From Beroe forskalii (taxonomy: Eukaryota; Ctenophora; Nuda; Beroida; Beroidae), in assembly GCA_011033025.1 (NCBI GenBank), contig WFMF01000174.1, forward strand, positions 62,001 to 126,000: a stretch of DNA of 64,000 nucleotides, given 5' to 3'. Below, one piece after another: positions 30,910-41,888 of the stretch (within the stretch, counting starts at the first letter, position 1; the number at the start of each line of letters is the position of its first letter). The notes below the pieces were generated by a model. It worked only from the letters and a program-made list of their open reading frames with translations, was not told where the DNA came from and did not search any database. Both the position numbers and the translations under genes were made by a program.

Positions 30910-31944
30910 ATGAAACCCACATTCCAACCCATCGCAGACAGTGGCGTTGTTTGCTCTTCCAGTGATGCCTGCGCTCAACTGTACTTTGCTCGGCTGGATC
31001 TGAGAAAGCTTAAACAAGGCAAGGTAATTGGATGTCTCATTATCAGTTCATTACACTTCTCTTACTGAAATCATCCATAGTGTCCAAATAATCACTCAAT
31101 TCCTATCATGATTCCCTTTAAAATCAATGTTCTCCCAGTAACGGCTGATCTTGAATGCTGGAGTAGCCCTGATAACTTGAAAAAAGCAAGCTTCTTGGAG
31201 AGAATGTGTCCTTGATTTGAGGTAACATTTCTGTGTGTTCTGGAAGGCATCTTAATGCCCCATGCCTGCCATGAATTTGTAGTGAGGGTTGGCGTAATTA
31301 TCATCATTTAGAACATTATAACTGAGACTATCTATCGTGTGATGTCCTCATGTCCAAATTAATATATTTTATGATTTCCAGGTGTTTTTCGACCACGACT
31401 GGGGAGCTGTCACCAAATTGAAAAGCAGAGTTGGTTTAAAGCGTTTAAACTTCTAGAGTGAGTGTCTGAGTCATCGATCGATATTTGTTATTTTGAAGAT
31501 GACCGATAAAAGCCTCCCTAAATCCAGACCCTTACCCCAACGGTTTTTGTTAGGAGTTATCCATCGCACATCTCTAAGCTATAGTTTTGTGATTCGGTGG
31601 AAACACTCCGACATGAAACACTGTGTTCTCTGACTCCTTGCGTTACGTTGCAAGCCAGTTCGTTATCACCTGACAGATTTATTATAGCTAACACATTTAC
31701 TATTTCTCACTGATAAACTATAACTGATTCATTACGCAATTACCTACTTAATCCCTGTTGATTTGCAGCTTAACTTCATTTTCTATTTGCATAAATTTGT
31801 CATTTTCAGTCGAAGGGGGATTCACTGACATTAGCTGTGGGAACGGTGGGGACGTTGATGCTTTGGAGACCAAGATACACTGCCATACGGAATTGTTCCT
31901 CCGATAGCTGGATTTTTTTAAATAGAGTAAACAACGAATTTTAA
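30910..31944 (+). CDS. Possible small gene with two alternative last exons
   Basis: Not recognised. Exon 1 (30910-31023, 38 codons, starting MKPTFQPIADSG) ends in phase 0 at AAG/GTAATT. Two possible partners start in the same phase after CAG: 31382-31456 (24 codons, VFFDHDWGAVTKLKS, ending GLKRLNF and stop) and 31810-31944 (44 codons, SKGDSLTLAVGTVGTLMLW, then stop). The second would add a short hydrophobic stretch (LTLAVGTVGTLMLW), making a small membrane protein. Total lengths would be 62 or 82 residues. Support is limited to open frames, phase agreement and good splice sites, and chance is possible at this size. Confidence 0.4.
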
Positions 31945-32910
31945 CGTTTGATGAGTTTAATAGAAAACTTTTTAGCTTTCGATTATTACATAGAAACTTG
32001 AAGCGAAATGGTTTTAACCGCTTTTACTCGGTAAATCCTCTTTGAAAATCGAAAAAAGCAAAAGTTGTCAGCATTTGGCGCTGAAACGTATGAAAAGTAT
32101 TCCAGCTATCAGCATTTCAGCGCCAATTTTTCGGAAATAATAACGAGTGCGCGCGCACTCTATTGTTGCCCACGTACAATCAATCGCTTGATATTTTATA
32201 CCCCTGTTCAACCAGTGAAAAAATGATGGCCTGATTGTTTTGGATACCCTAAACAATAATATAAACCTGGGGTAGAAAATCTTGACCATTTGTATGCCTG
32301 ACAAGGAATCCATCAGCTAAGAAAGCTGGCATATTACGTCATCACTTTTGGGGCCATTTTCAACCTCCCGTCAGCATATTCATTGGCTGACAAGTGGCCT
32401 CCTTCCCCCATTGACAGAACCCCCTCATCTTCAAAACACTTTGGTTTTCGGTATTCGAAAAAATGTTGAACGAAGATTTGAAAAATTTTGCTTTCGTTGG
32501 CAAACCTTGACCTTTCCCTTCACCTGTCAGCATTTGAAAACCCCCTTCCCCTTCGGGTGATGACGTATATCCATATATCCTCAAACATCTGCATTGGTCA
32601 GTCTCGTCTGCGTATATCCGTTGTGAATGGGCATCTCGATAGTATTTTGTAGTAACGTTTATGTGTACATTGCTGATGATTTCTGAATATTTATATTCTA
32701 CCAACCGTGTGTTTCGCTTATGGCGTTATGATATAAATAGATTCAAGTATGATAGGTAACTAAGCTGTCTGTTATTTAAATGGACAATAACCTGTTGAAT
32801 GGCTAGAGGTTTGTTTCCGTAATGTCCCTGCTCATTCATGCGCGGCAGATATGCCTTTTGTCGTGTACATATGTGCTTATTTTCATCAGAAAACCTTTTC
32901 TGATGCTTAC
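31945..32910. other. AT-rich stretch with a short MITE
   Basis: No coding gene seen. A MITE-like unit with inverted ends TACGTCATCAC / GTGATGACGTA occupies about 32335-32567, with pyrimidine- and C-rich interior sequence resembling 35816-35950. Confidence 0.45.
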
Positions 32911-33186
32911 AGATATGCTTTTCTTCTGCGCGCAGATATGCTTTTCTGCTGCGTGCGGATATGCTTTTCTGCTGCGCGCAGATATGCTTTTCTGCTGCGC
33001 GCAGATATGCTTTTCTGCGCGCAGATATGCTTTTCTGCTGCGCGCAGCGCAGATATGCTTTTCTGCTGCGCGCAGATATGCTTTTCTGCTGCGCGCAGAT
33101 ATGCTTTTCTGCTGCGCGCAGATATGCTTTTCTGCTGCGCGCAGATAAGCTTTTCTGCTGCGCGCAGATATGATTTTCTGCTGCGC
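32911..33186. repeat. 23-bp minisatellite (GATATGCTTTTCTGCTGCGC unit)
   Basis: About 12 head-to-tail copies of GATATGCTTTTCTGCTGCGC plus GCA. A few units are shortened to 20 bases or lengthened (for example around 33018-33055). The unit includes a CpG-rich half and an AT-rich half. All six frames stay mostly open across it, which is a repeat artefact. Confidence 0.92.
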
Positions 33187-33189
33187 ATA

Positions 33190-33398
33190 TTTTACTACGG
33201 TGGCCGAGCAGGCTCACTTTTTTTACATAAAATTTTACATAAAAATTTTTATGTAAAAATTTTGAGCCTTTTCGTCCAACCCCGTGGCCGAGGAGGATCA
33301 AAAATTTTATGTAAAATTTTTGAGCCTTTTCGTCCACTGCAGTGGCCGAAAGGATCACTTTATTTCACATAAAAATTTTTGATCCTCCTCGCTTCCAT
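33190..33398. mobile_element. MITE family with CGGTGGCCGAGCAGGCTCAC ends, copy 1
   Basis: Starts CGGTGGCCGAGCAGGCTCAC followed by T-rich ACATAAAATTTT repeats. Internal blocks repeat GTGGCCGAGGAGGATCA and GAGCCTTTTCGTCCA. The same start appears reversed at the right end of the copy at 41628-41886. The ATAAAAATTTTT tracts are self-complementary, so the element folds heavily. Confidence 0.7.
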
Positions 33399-34370
33399 AG
33401 ATCTAATTTCAGCATAATGGCCATTGGCCACGTCGTTTGCACCTGCTGTGGCCGCGCGCGCGTTAGGCGGCCGATCTAGCGCGCGCGGCACGCGCAGATG
33501 GAATTCTGACAAATTATTTGAGTCGATTTTTTTGTATTTTTTGCCTTGAGCAGTAATTATTCAAATTAATTCGATGAAAAGGCCGTAGAATTATTTTTCT
33601 AATGAACCATGGGCACGTGTTTTGAAATAAATGTTTCTGTTGAATCAATGATCTTAAATGTCAGTATTAAATCAAAATATCCTATAAATCATTTTAATTA
33701 TTTATTTCTATGAAAAAGAAATCTTTCTTCAAGACATCAATTTCTATGAATAGAAGTATTCTGCAATGGATAGAGCTTCATGGATACTTTGGTTAATTGG
33801 GCTATCCATCTGAATGCTTTTGATGCTATAAATCAAATTATTTTATGTTGTTAATTGATTCATGAATTATGAATTATCTTATGAATTATCTTATGAATTA
33901 TCTTATGAATTATGTTTTATAAAAGGATTGGGGCTATATTTGTGACAAATGTAAACTGTTTCTATGCTTGTACATTGATGTTTTAAAGAAATTCTTTATT
34001 TTATGGATTTTTCTCTACTAAATTGGTAACTGCTGCTTCTCCAACATAGCCCTTTAGCCGCAAAAGTCATGCCACAATAATGCAATGTCCCAGAAAATAT
34101 ATAGACCATTCAAGACTCTTTCATTTTAGAGATTGAGGCAATTATTGCATCCACTTCATCCACATGACATAGTGAAACCAGGTTTGTGGCATAAAAAATT
34201 AACCCTTTCATAAATGCAAGCTAGCTTCCTTATTTGGACATGAACAAATTTAAATTAACAACAATTCATGCTCTGCACCAAAGGCAGCATTACTCAAAAA
34301 TTCCCTGAGAAGCTCTTATAGTTACAATTGAAAGTTGTTATTTCATTTTAAAAGTTTAATGGTTGTTCAG
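33399..34370. repeat. CpG-rich patch and 12-bp tandem repeat in otherwise plain DNA
   Basis: 33440-33500 is CpG-rich (GGCCGCGCGCGCGTTAGGCG). 33861-33917 repeats ATGAATTATCTT about four times. The rest is AT-rich with no coding signal. Confidence 0.6.
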
Positions 34371-35640
34371 TTGTTATAACTCGTGTAGGTAATACATGTC
34401 CAGATTTGCCTACTCCTGTCTACTGGTGCCTCCTTGAACTGCAGAAGAAGGTTCCCTGATATGATGTGAGCTACAAATTACCTACCGCTTGCAGCTGCAG
34501 ACTTCTTGCAGTTGAATACAATACAATGCAACAGGTTAACTATAATAATCATGAAGTAACATTTCGAGATAAGAAACTGGAAAGATTTAAGATTTCAATA
34601 TTGCCAGATATTGAATATGTCATTAATTCATTGTAACTATAAGGTTGATGGTCATTAATTTGTTAAAACTCATGTAATTGTAATACCTGTCCAGGTTTGT
34701 CTACTCCTGTCTCCTGCCTTCAGTGAACTGCTGAAGTATGTTTCCTGATCTGAAGCAAGTTACTAAGTACCTACCACATGCAGACCTTTTCAACACAATG
34801 CAATCTAACAGGTAAACAGTGCTAGATTTCATAAATATGTTTGAATGTTGAAATAAGGGACTTGATGGGGTTGGCAAATATAGGAGCCCCAAATAAACGC
34901 AATTTTGACCTCAAATGCCCATGATCCTTCATATATCGGGTTATTCGAGGTGTGGACTCCATCATATATGATGGAGTCCACTATACTACCATACTGTGTG
35001 AGGGGTATGATTGGAGTTAAACCCATGTCAAGGAGGCAAAAAGCCCATGTATCTCAAAATTGATACATGGGCTACCCCTACTTACAAGCACCATAGAATG
35101 GACAGAAATTAAATAATGCAGTAATCACATTGCCATTTCAGTGTATGAGTAGAAGGTTGACGGTTGTCAATAACTTGTTCAAACTCATGTAATTGAAAAA
35201 CGTGTCCAGGTTTGCTGAAGAAGGTTCCCTGATCCGATACATGCTACTGAGCACTGCCCACACCTGCTGACCTGCAGACCTTTTCGATGCAATATAATCC
35301 AACAGGTAAACTATGATAATCATTAGCAGGTTGGGGATCAAAACTGGAAAAATTTAATTGAATTCTGAATGGTCTGATATTGATTAATAATCATTGATGG
35401 TTAATTAGTTGTGAAAACTCATGTATCATACGTTTTCAGGATTGACTGCTCCTGCTGATGCTTCTTTGGTCGGTGCTTATCCTGGTACTTCCTTGAACTT
35501 TTGATGAAGATTCTCTGATCCGATAGGAGCTTCTGCCTCGCACCTGCTGACTTTCCAATACTGCAAGCAGCACAAAATAGCACCTTGGAATCGAAAAATT
35601 GGGAGAATTCCATTGATGGACCTCAGAATGGACAGATATC
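34370..35640 (+). repeat. Four degenerate tandem units, each shaped like a non-coding exon with splice sites
   Basis: Units at about 34370, 34660, 35150 and 35400 share AACTCATGTAATTG, then GTCCAG/GTTTG, CTCCTG, GAACTGCTGAAG, CCCTGATC, CTGCAGACC, AACACAATGCAATC, and AACAG/GTAAAC or GTTAAC. Each therefore carries a YAG-like acceptor before the block and a GTAAAC-like donor after it. The core is 95-135 bases long. All three frames contain stops in every unit, so they are not coding exons. A transcript with repeated untranslated exons, for example a long non-coding or small-RNA host RNA, is one reading; a decayed tandem duplication is another. Confidence 0.6.
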
Positions 35641-35815
35641 AATTAATCATAATAATATTCTATCCCATCGTATAAGCATATGATTAGGTAGATGGTGTAC
35701 GTTTTGATACATGTGTCTCCGTGCATTTGATTTTGAGCACTTGCATCACCGACTTTCGCTCGAACGACCGTAAATAATTGAGGGAAGCAATTAATTTAAA
35801 GAAAACAGGCTATAG

Positions 35816-35950
35816 GGACCGTTCACATATTACGTAATCATTTTTGGGCATTTTCCCTTCTCCCTCTCCATAATCAAACGTTGTCTCGGCCAACCCCCCT
35901 CTTTTGGCAAATATTACGTAATCACGGCATGACCCCCCTCCAGAAAGCTG
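35816..35950. mobile_element. MITE-like unit with ATATTACGTAATCA repeats
   Basis: GACCGTTCACATATTACGTA begins near 35818, and ATATTACGTAATCA recurs at 35911 after a C/T-rich interior ending in GACCCCCCTCC. A reversed copy of the outer sequence lies at 38760-38790. Dispersed copies in both orientations support a small mobile repeat. Its exact ends are not resolved. Confidence 0.55.
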
Positions 35951-36258
35951 AAACAAAGTTCTTAGTTTAGCATGTTATAATTGCATTGAAAACATACTTC
36001 TTCAGATGTGCTTTTTCAGACAATATTGATGATGTGCAAGACTTGATTGACTTAGAATTTTATATTTTTCTGGAGGGCAAAAGGCAAGATTTTTTGTTGA
36101 TATAACTACTAGATTTAATGTTTTATGTTACTATAATGCTCATTTGTTCTTGAAAAGGATCCAAAAGGATGTGAAACGTCACTCAACAGTTACCGCTTAG
36201 ATGCCTAGAGAATTGAGTTTCTTAATTATGGTTAAGCGGGTTAAAAATTTGTGCTTTA

Positions 36259-37951
36259 TCTTACTATATATAATTCTTCATCATATATATATATTTATCT
36301 ATGTAATTATGTTTGTCTGGCGTCTGTCCGGGCTGACACCACTCCATAATGTATCAGAATACGTGAAATTAGACCCTTGACACCGGTTTACTAGACTATA
36401 TGGATTGTAAAGCACTGTCTCATCAGCAAATTCACAGTAACAGGATTAAACAGGATTAAACAAAAATAGTCCTAAGAAGCACTAACACTTCTGTCTGGAC
36501 GGTATATATACAATATCACATTCAACATTGTAACACTCAATCTGAAGGAAAACACACACTTGAACACAGAAAAGCGCGGCTGCAAAAAATCATTTTTAGC
36601 GCCGTTTGCTCTGGTCTTCCAATTTAGCACAGGTTGCTATTGTTCTCTTGAGCAACTCCTCGGCAGTGAGTTCAGGGGCTGCCTCAGTGCATGCAGCAGT
36701 TGAAGGGGCTGCAGATAAAGGCGCCGTTTTTGAGGGAGATGCAGGACGAGTCTTAGAGGGGACGGGAGGTGCAGTCTTTGATGGGGCAGGAGGTGGGTGT
36801 CCTGAAGGGGTAGGTGAAGGAGCTGCGGGTGTAGTGGAGACCGCTGGAGAAGTTCCAGTTTGGTTGCGGGTCACTGGGGAGTTGTCACACCAAACTTCGC
36901 CTCTTGAGATGTAGAAGTGGTGCTCCGGGTTAGCTGCCTTCCTCGCTTTCATGAGTTCAACCAGTTTCTTCCGCTCTGCTCTCTCCTCATGGGTCAGGTC
37001 CGGTGCCAAAACACTCGTAGAGTAGCTTTGATGTCTCACCATTTCTTCCCACAGTTCCGCAGATGGACAGCTGCATCACATTTGTAGGCAGACTTTGATG
37101 GGTCAGGGTCTGTCAGTGCACTCTTCCTCCCCAACCTTTCACAGTAGCTGATATGGGGCTTTTCTCCAACATTGCTGAACACATTAACCACCGCCTTCTC
37201 CGCCTCGACGCCGTCATCTTCCTTTACACCGAACAGAATGATATTCTTACTCCTGTCTTCCGATTTCACAACATTCTCGACAGCATCAGCAATGTCCTTG
37301 GTGGAAACAATCGGAACTTGGGTACAGAAACTGGAAGCAACATCACTGTAACTTTTCAGCTCTGATTTCAGCGTTGTTTGGAGTTTTCCGACAGTCTCAC
37401 TCTGGCTTTCACGAAACTGGTTCAATTGATTCTTAAGCTCATCTTTCTGCAGTCCAATAACCTCCTCTTTTCAGCTGATCAATCTTTCCTGTTGACACTC
37501 TCAGGGCATTGTAGTCATATGCCTCGACTTTAAAAAATCTTTATAGTCTCCACGAACCACATTGATGCATTTCTTTTTATATAGGCGTGCATGGATTCAG
37601 GATTTGATTGACATCAGAACATTTCGTTTGCCTCAAAACTATATACATAGTTCATCATAAATACATTTAGCACTTTGTAATTATGTTTGATCCATGGTGA
37701 CTCGGAGATACACTTGTACAATCTTATACGCGGTATCTGTATTCCAAAAATTTAAAAAATTATTTAAATAACAAACGGTGTGTGATGCGCTTATCATGAT
37801 TGTGGTCTGTCTCATCAAATGTAAATTCTAGTATGTTATGAATGTTTTGAAATAAGGTCTCAGGTACTGCTTTCTAGCAGGAACCTGTGTCCGGTCTGAC
37901 ATCACTCGCAACCCAATGGAGCACCCGACCGGAGGTCGTGGGTTTTGCTAG
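36259..37951 (+). mobile_element. Non-autonomous Helitron with intact ends
   Basis: The 5' end is TCTTACTATATATAATTC preceded by A. The 3' end is CTAG followed by T, with hairpin CGACC-GGA-GGTCG ending 9 bases upstream. TC start, CTRR end, 3' hairpin and insertion between A and T are the Helitron signature. Subterminal phrases GTCCGGGCTGACACCACTCC (36330) and GTCCGGTCTGACATCACTC (37890) resemble each other. No Rep/helicase is encoded. The interior holds a minus-strand LINE ORF1 remnant. Confidence 0.8.
36596..37470 (-). pseudogene. LINE ORF1-like RNA-binding protein fragment inside the Helitron
   Basis: The minus-strand reading gives a coiled-coil-like segment (QFRESQSETVGKLQTTLKSEL), then RSKNIILFGVKEDDG and FSNVGEKPHISYCERLGR, typical of the RRM-like core of LINE ORF1 proteins. 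After a frame change near 37030-37045 it continues as LAPDLTHEERAERKKLVELM, NPEHHFYISRGEVW, and a long proline/serine/alanine-rich tail to a stop at 36596. The frame change removes function as a single protein. No RT follows it. It was either captured by the Helitron or was already at the site when the Helitron inserted around it. Confidence 0.7.
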
Positions 37952-38344
37952 TTATTATAATTGATAATCATTTTAATGATTTATGTTCAGCGAAACTGAA
38001 TACCTAACGAACACAGTTTGGCTAGTATTGAAATATAATTAGAACTATAGAAATATTGGAAATTGCCTTTTTTTACACTTTTAGCCCACTTTAAAAGAAA
38101 AAAATCGTATTTCGTCCACGCAAAAATCTTGAAAATATGTTTTATCCTACAGTCTACAGAAACTACTTTTTGGCCCAAATTTATGAAAATAGGAGGTGAA
38201 AATTTCGTATTCAGTCTATCAGTTTTTTTCAAGATTTGAGATCTCCATTGAAATGCAATTTTTATCGAATGATGGTCAAATCTTTTGGATAAGGAGCAGT
38301 TTTTGTCATGAAACTTAGAGGTCATGAAACTAAGAGGTATACCT

Positions 38345-38476
38345 TATCGGACATAATTAACACGGACATTAAAATCACGCAGCTAAGCACATCAGCGTGA
38401 ATATTAATGTCCGTGAAAATTTTGTCCGTGATACTATTGTCCGTGATTTTCAGGTCCGTGAAAATTAAGTCCGGTA
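38345..38476. mobile_element. 132-bp MITE with GTCCGTG repeats
   Basis: Inverted ends of 23 bases with about four mismatches: TATCGGACATAATTAACACG at the left and its counterpart ending GTCCGGTA at the right. The interior repeats GTCCGTGA several times. A partial match (GCGTGAATATTAATGTCCGT) recurs at 38720-38740. Non-coding. Confidence 0.65.
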
Positions 38477-39640
38477 TTTCCTCTTAAAATTTCTAGGGTA
38501 GAGAAGCAAAATTTATCTCTTTAAACGCAATAACAAAATTTTTAAGGAAATTATGCTTCTTTTTATGCTTAGAACCTGCTATATGGAAATTTATCATATT
38601 AATTAACGAAATATATTGAAAAAATCTTGAAATCAAGTATTCAAATCGTTGTAAAAATGGAAAAAATCGAACCGAAAATTTCGAGATTTTCTTGAAATTT
38701 GAAGTGGCAGGATCGAGCGTGAATATTAATGTCCGTAAAATTTTGATAATTATGTCCCCTCGGCTGATTACGTAATATGTGAATGATCCCATATTCATAT
38801 TCATGCCATTCCACAAACCTGAGATGAAACTCACATGTAGCCATATAATAATCCTTATGAGCATTATGAATACTTGGAGCCATATTAAGCATATTCCATA
38901 TCTAAATTATACTTATGATTACATAATGAACATTTGAATAATCTTTTTACCAGGAAGCAACTCGGCAGATTTTTGGTTAATTTTGCCGTTTTATATCGGG
39001 CGATTAACAAACGAATGGGATATCGAAAATTATCACACGAGGCGTCAGCCGAGTTTGACAATTTTCGATATCACACGATCCATGAGTTTGTTAATTGTAT
39101 TATTACTCGACAAAACAGTTCTCCCTCCCACTCGGGTCTGACGACCCTCTTCTGAATTCAACGTTTTTATAGATTTTCGAGTGCTCCTTCATAAAATCAA
39201 CAATTTATTTAACGATATTCTGCTCTATTATTCCGCCACTTTGCAGTAGTTCTACAAAGAAGTGATATATCGATAATTATTACACTGGAGTTTGAGCCAC
39301 GGGAGGGAATAATCGATTTTAAAACTTTCTGTTCTTTTTCAAAGGTTAAAGTGTAATTTTTTGAATCTGAAATGATTTAAACTTGGAAACTGACCAAATT
39401 TACTGAAAGAACTTAGTTAGGAATTTTAATTTAGAGCCCGGTTAATCATACATCAGAGGGGTGATATTTATGATTGGCATGGTTTTCGATAATCTTTTGA
39501 TAGAATTTTGATTTTCCTCTCCTTTGCGACAAAATAGTAATTTAAATATGCTAACTGAGGGTAACTGAGGAGTGTGACGGGCTTTCTTAGGAGTGCGACT
39601 GGCATTGACTTTCTTAGGAGTTTGATAGGCTTACTTACGG
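38477..39640. other. No gene seen
   Basis: AT-rich DNA with scattered repeat fragments, including the reversed ATTACGTAATATGTGAA piece at 38768. An imperfect inverted pair, CGATATCGAAAATTATCACA and TGACAATTTTCGATATCACAC, lies at about 39017-39076. Confidence 0.4.
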
Positions 39641-39823
39641 GTAACACACCCCCCTCAACTCATAACACACCCCTCTCCACTCATAACACACCCCTCTCCA
39701 CTCGTAACACACCTCCGCCACTCATATTATACCTCTCTCCACTCATAACACACCTCTCTCAACTCATAACAGACCCCTGTCAACTCAAAGCACACCCCTC
39801 TCCACTCATAACACACACCTGAA
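39641..39823. repeat. 21-bp minisatellite (ACTCATAACACACCCCTCTCC)
   Basis: About nine copies of a roughly 20-21 bp C/A-rich unit with point changes. The T-free-strand bias is marked. An apparent open frame across it is a repeat artefact. Confidence 0.85.
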
Positions 39824-41627
39824 CAAACCTCCCGTACCTCAGAAATCAGAGAAACCCACTGCAGACTCCTTTAACGTTTCGAGCATTTCCCTTTAAATTT
39901 TTAAGCAATATCACAACTTTTTCGACCTTTTCCCAATTTTAAGGGAATCCCTCATTTCTGCACTAACAGTTTATTTGTTATTATTAACGCAAGATAAAAA
40001 TTTCTAAAATATATATAATATCACCTCTTTATCTGGTGGAAGCAGGGATGGAGCACAATGTAATCTGTATCCCCAGTCTGGGGATCAAAATAAAGATAAC
40101 ACAGACTTGTGGTCCATTTTATGATTTTGTTTTGTTATGTTTCATATCTTTTGCTGCCGTGTTTGATGTGTCAAAGTTTATATCTTGAGTTTTAAGTTAG
40201 GGTTTTAAGATTGGTATAGATATTAAATATACATGCATATTGGCGCCATTCCCATTGCTCGATGTACTTTACACTATACTCCCGCTTAAGCATGTTGTGA
40301 TCATTGTATTTATTTGTTACATAATACCATGGCGCTATGATTAGGCATTTATGCTACATTGACTTTTTATGAATTAACGAATGGCGAAGGGAGTGTCAAC
40401 TTTTTCAACCTCTTCGATCATGATATAAAGAAATAATGTATAATGTGCATATTAAAGAAGTGAGAACATCTGAGGGGTTTGTCACCCTCTGTACAACATT
40501 ATAATTCTTGAAACGATGATTCATATGAAACACTGATTCGTATGAATTGTTTTTATAGCGTTTGCTTTCATTGTTTCGTATATGGCAGGGTATTGATACA
40601 GTAAATGCTCACATGGGTATTAGAATAACCATCGTAATTGCACTCGCAAGCTCGTGCAATGACTTCAATTAATGCACTCGCAAGCTGGTGCATTTATTGC
40701 ATGAATCCCACTAGCAAGGTCGTGCATTTATTGCATGGATCCCACTCGCATTTACCGTATATTACGCCCGTGAAAATGCCAGTTATATTCTCCTTTTAAC
40801 TGCATAGTAGGAATTATTTGAACGGGAGTGGTGATAAGAATTTTGAAAGATATACTCATTGTATCTATAATGATTGTGAAATATAATTGGACAATTAATG
40901 AACTAAATATATGAAGTGTATTATTTTGTCTCTTCAAATTTGTTACTGAACTTCTTTCATTTCAAATTAGCTATACCAGAACTGGACCAAAATTGTATCA
41001 GGGACCCTAAAGGCACGACAAGATTAAAACTCCTTGACAAAGCTTCGTTTTGTCAAGGAAAAATTACAGAATGTTATTGTAATACGTTCTTTCAAAATGC
41101 CTCAGTGAGACCATTAATACTTACGAGTCACGACTCACGCATCTTAAAAATTAAATGAAGAACTCCAACGGTCGCCGTATATTTAACTGAAGTACTGACG
41201 TATCGGCCGCCATATACCTCGAATATTGATTTAATTTTGTTATGCCTTTCGGGACACCTGGATAGCTAGGTATGAAATGCCGAAATGGGGCTATCAGTAC
41301 CGGTCAGCTCTCCTGGTTGAGTTTCTGATAAAGACGAATAAATGTGAAAACTTTGAATTATACGAATATGTGACCTTTGTCCGTAGTCGAATTCGTACGT
41401 AAGTGTGGCAGCTTGTCGATTCTGCTATGCACCATATTAAAATAAGCTGAGAGGCGTCATTAACTTACTATATAAAAGTCAGATAATGACGACATCTCGA
41501 CCGCTTATTTATCAAATGTGCATGAATTTCGTATAATATGGAACACGCTACCATTCTCTTACTGGCACTTCAGCGCGGGATTTCAGCGCGCACGCGCGTT
41601 TTTATTGAAAAAAGTGATGCCCTGGAG
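39824..41627. other. No gene seen; minor repeats
   Basis: 40637-40750 has four degenerate copies of a roughly 36-bp unit (CACTCGCAAGCTCGTGCA type). 41029-41055 is a hairpin with 9-bp arms (CCTTGACAA / TTGTCAAGG). The sequence around 40050-40105, with CCCCAGTCTGGGG then AATAAAGATAACA, resembles a retroelement tail. No coding signal. Confidence 0.45.
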
Positions 41628-41888
41628 TGAGCCTCCTCGGCCACGGGCATGGACGAAGAGGCTCACTTTTTTTTACATAAAAAAAAGTGAGCCTAAAAAT
41701 TTTTTTCATGTTTTTTTTTCTTGAAAAATTTTTTATAGTAAAAAAAGTGATCCTCCTCGGCCACGGGGTTGGACAAAAAGGATCAAAAAATTTTATATAA
41801 AAAATTTTTCAAGTAAAATTTTTTATAAAAAAAAATTTTATGAAAAATTTTTTATGCAAAAAAAAGTGAGCCTGCTCGGCCACCGTAC
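41628..41888. mobile_element. MITE family with CGGTGGCCGAGCAGGCTCAC ends, copy 2 (inverted relative to copy 1)
   Basis: Contains GTGAGCCTCCTCGGCCACGG and GATCCTCCTCGGCCACGGGG and ends GTGAGCCTGCTCGGCCACCG, the reverse complement of the start of 33190-33398. AT-tracts of AAAAATTTTTT type dominate the interior and are strongly self-complementary. Confidence 0.7.

Noticed and set aside
32726..33372. Long ORFs on both strands (CAQQKSISARSRKAYL-type repeats)
   Set aside because: They are translations of the 23-bp minisatellite in all frames. There is no start context, composition or flanking support for a gene.
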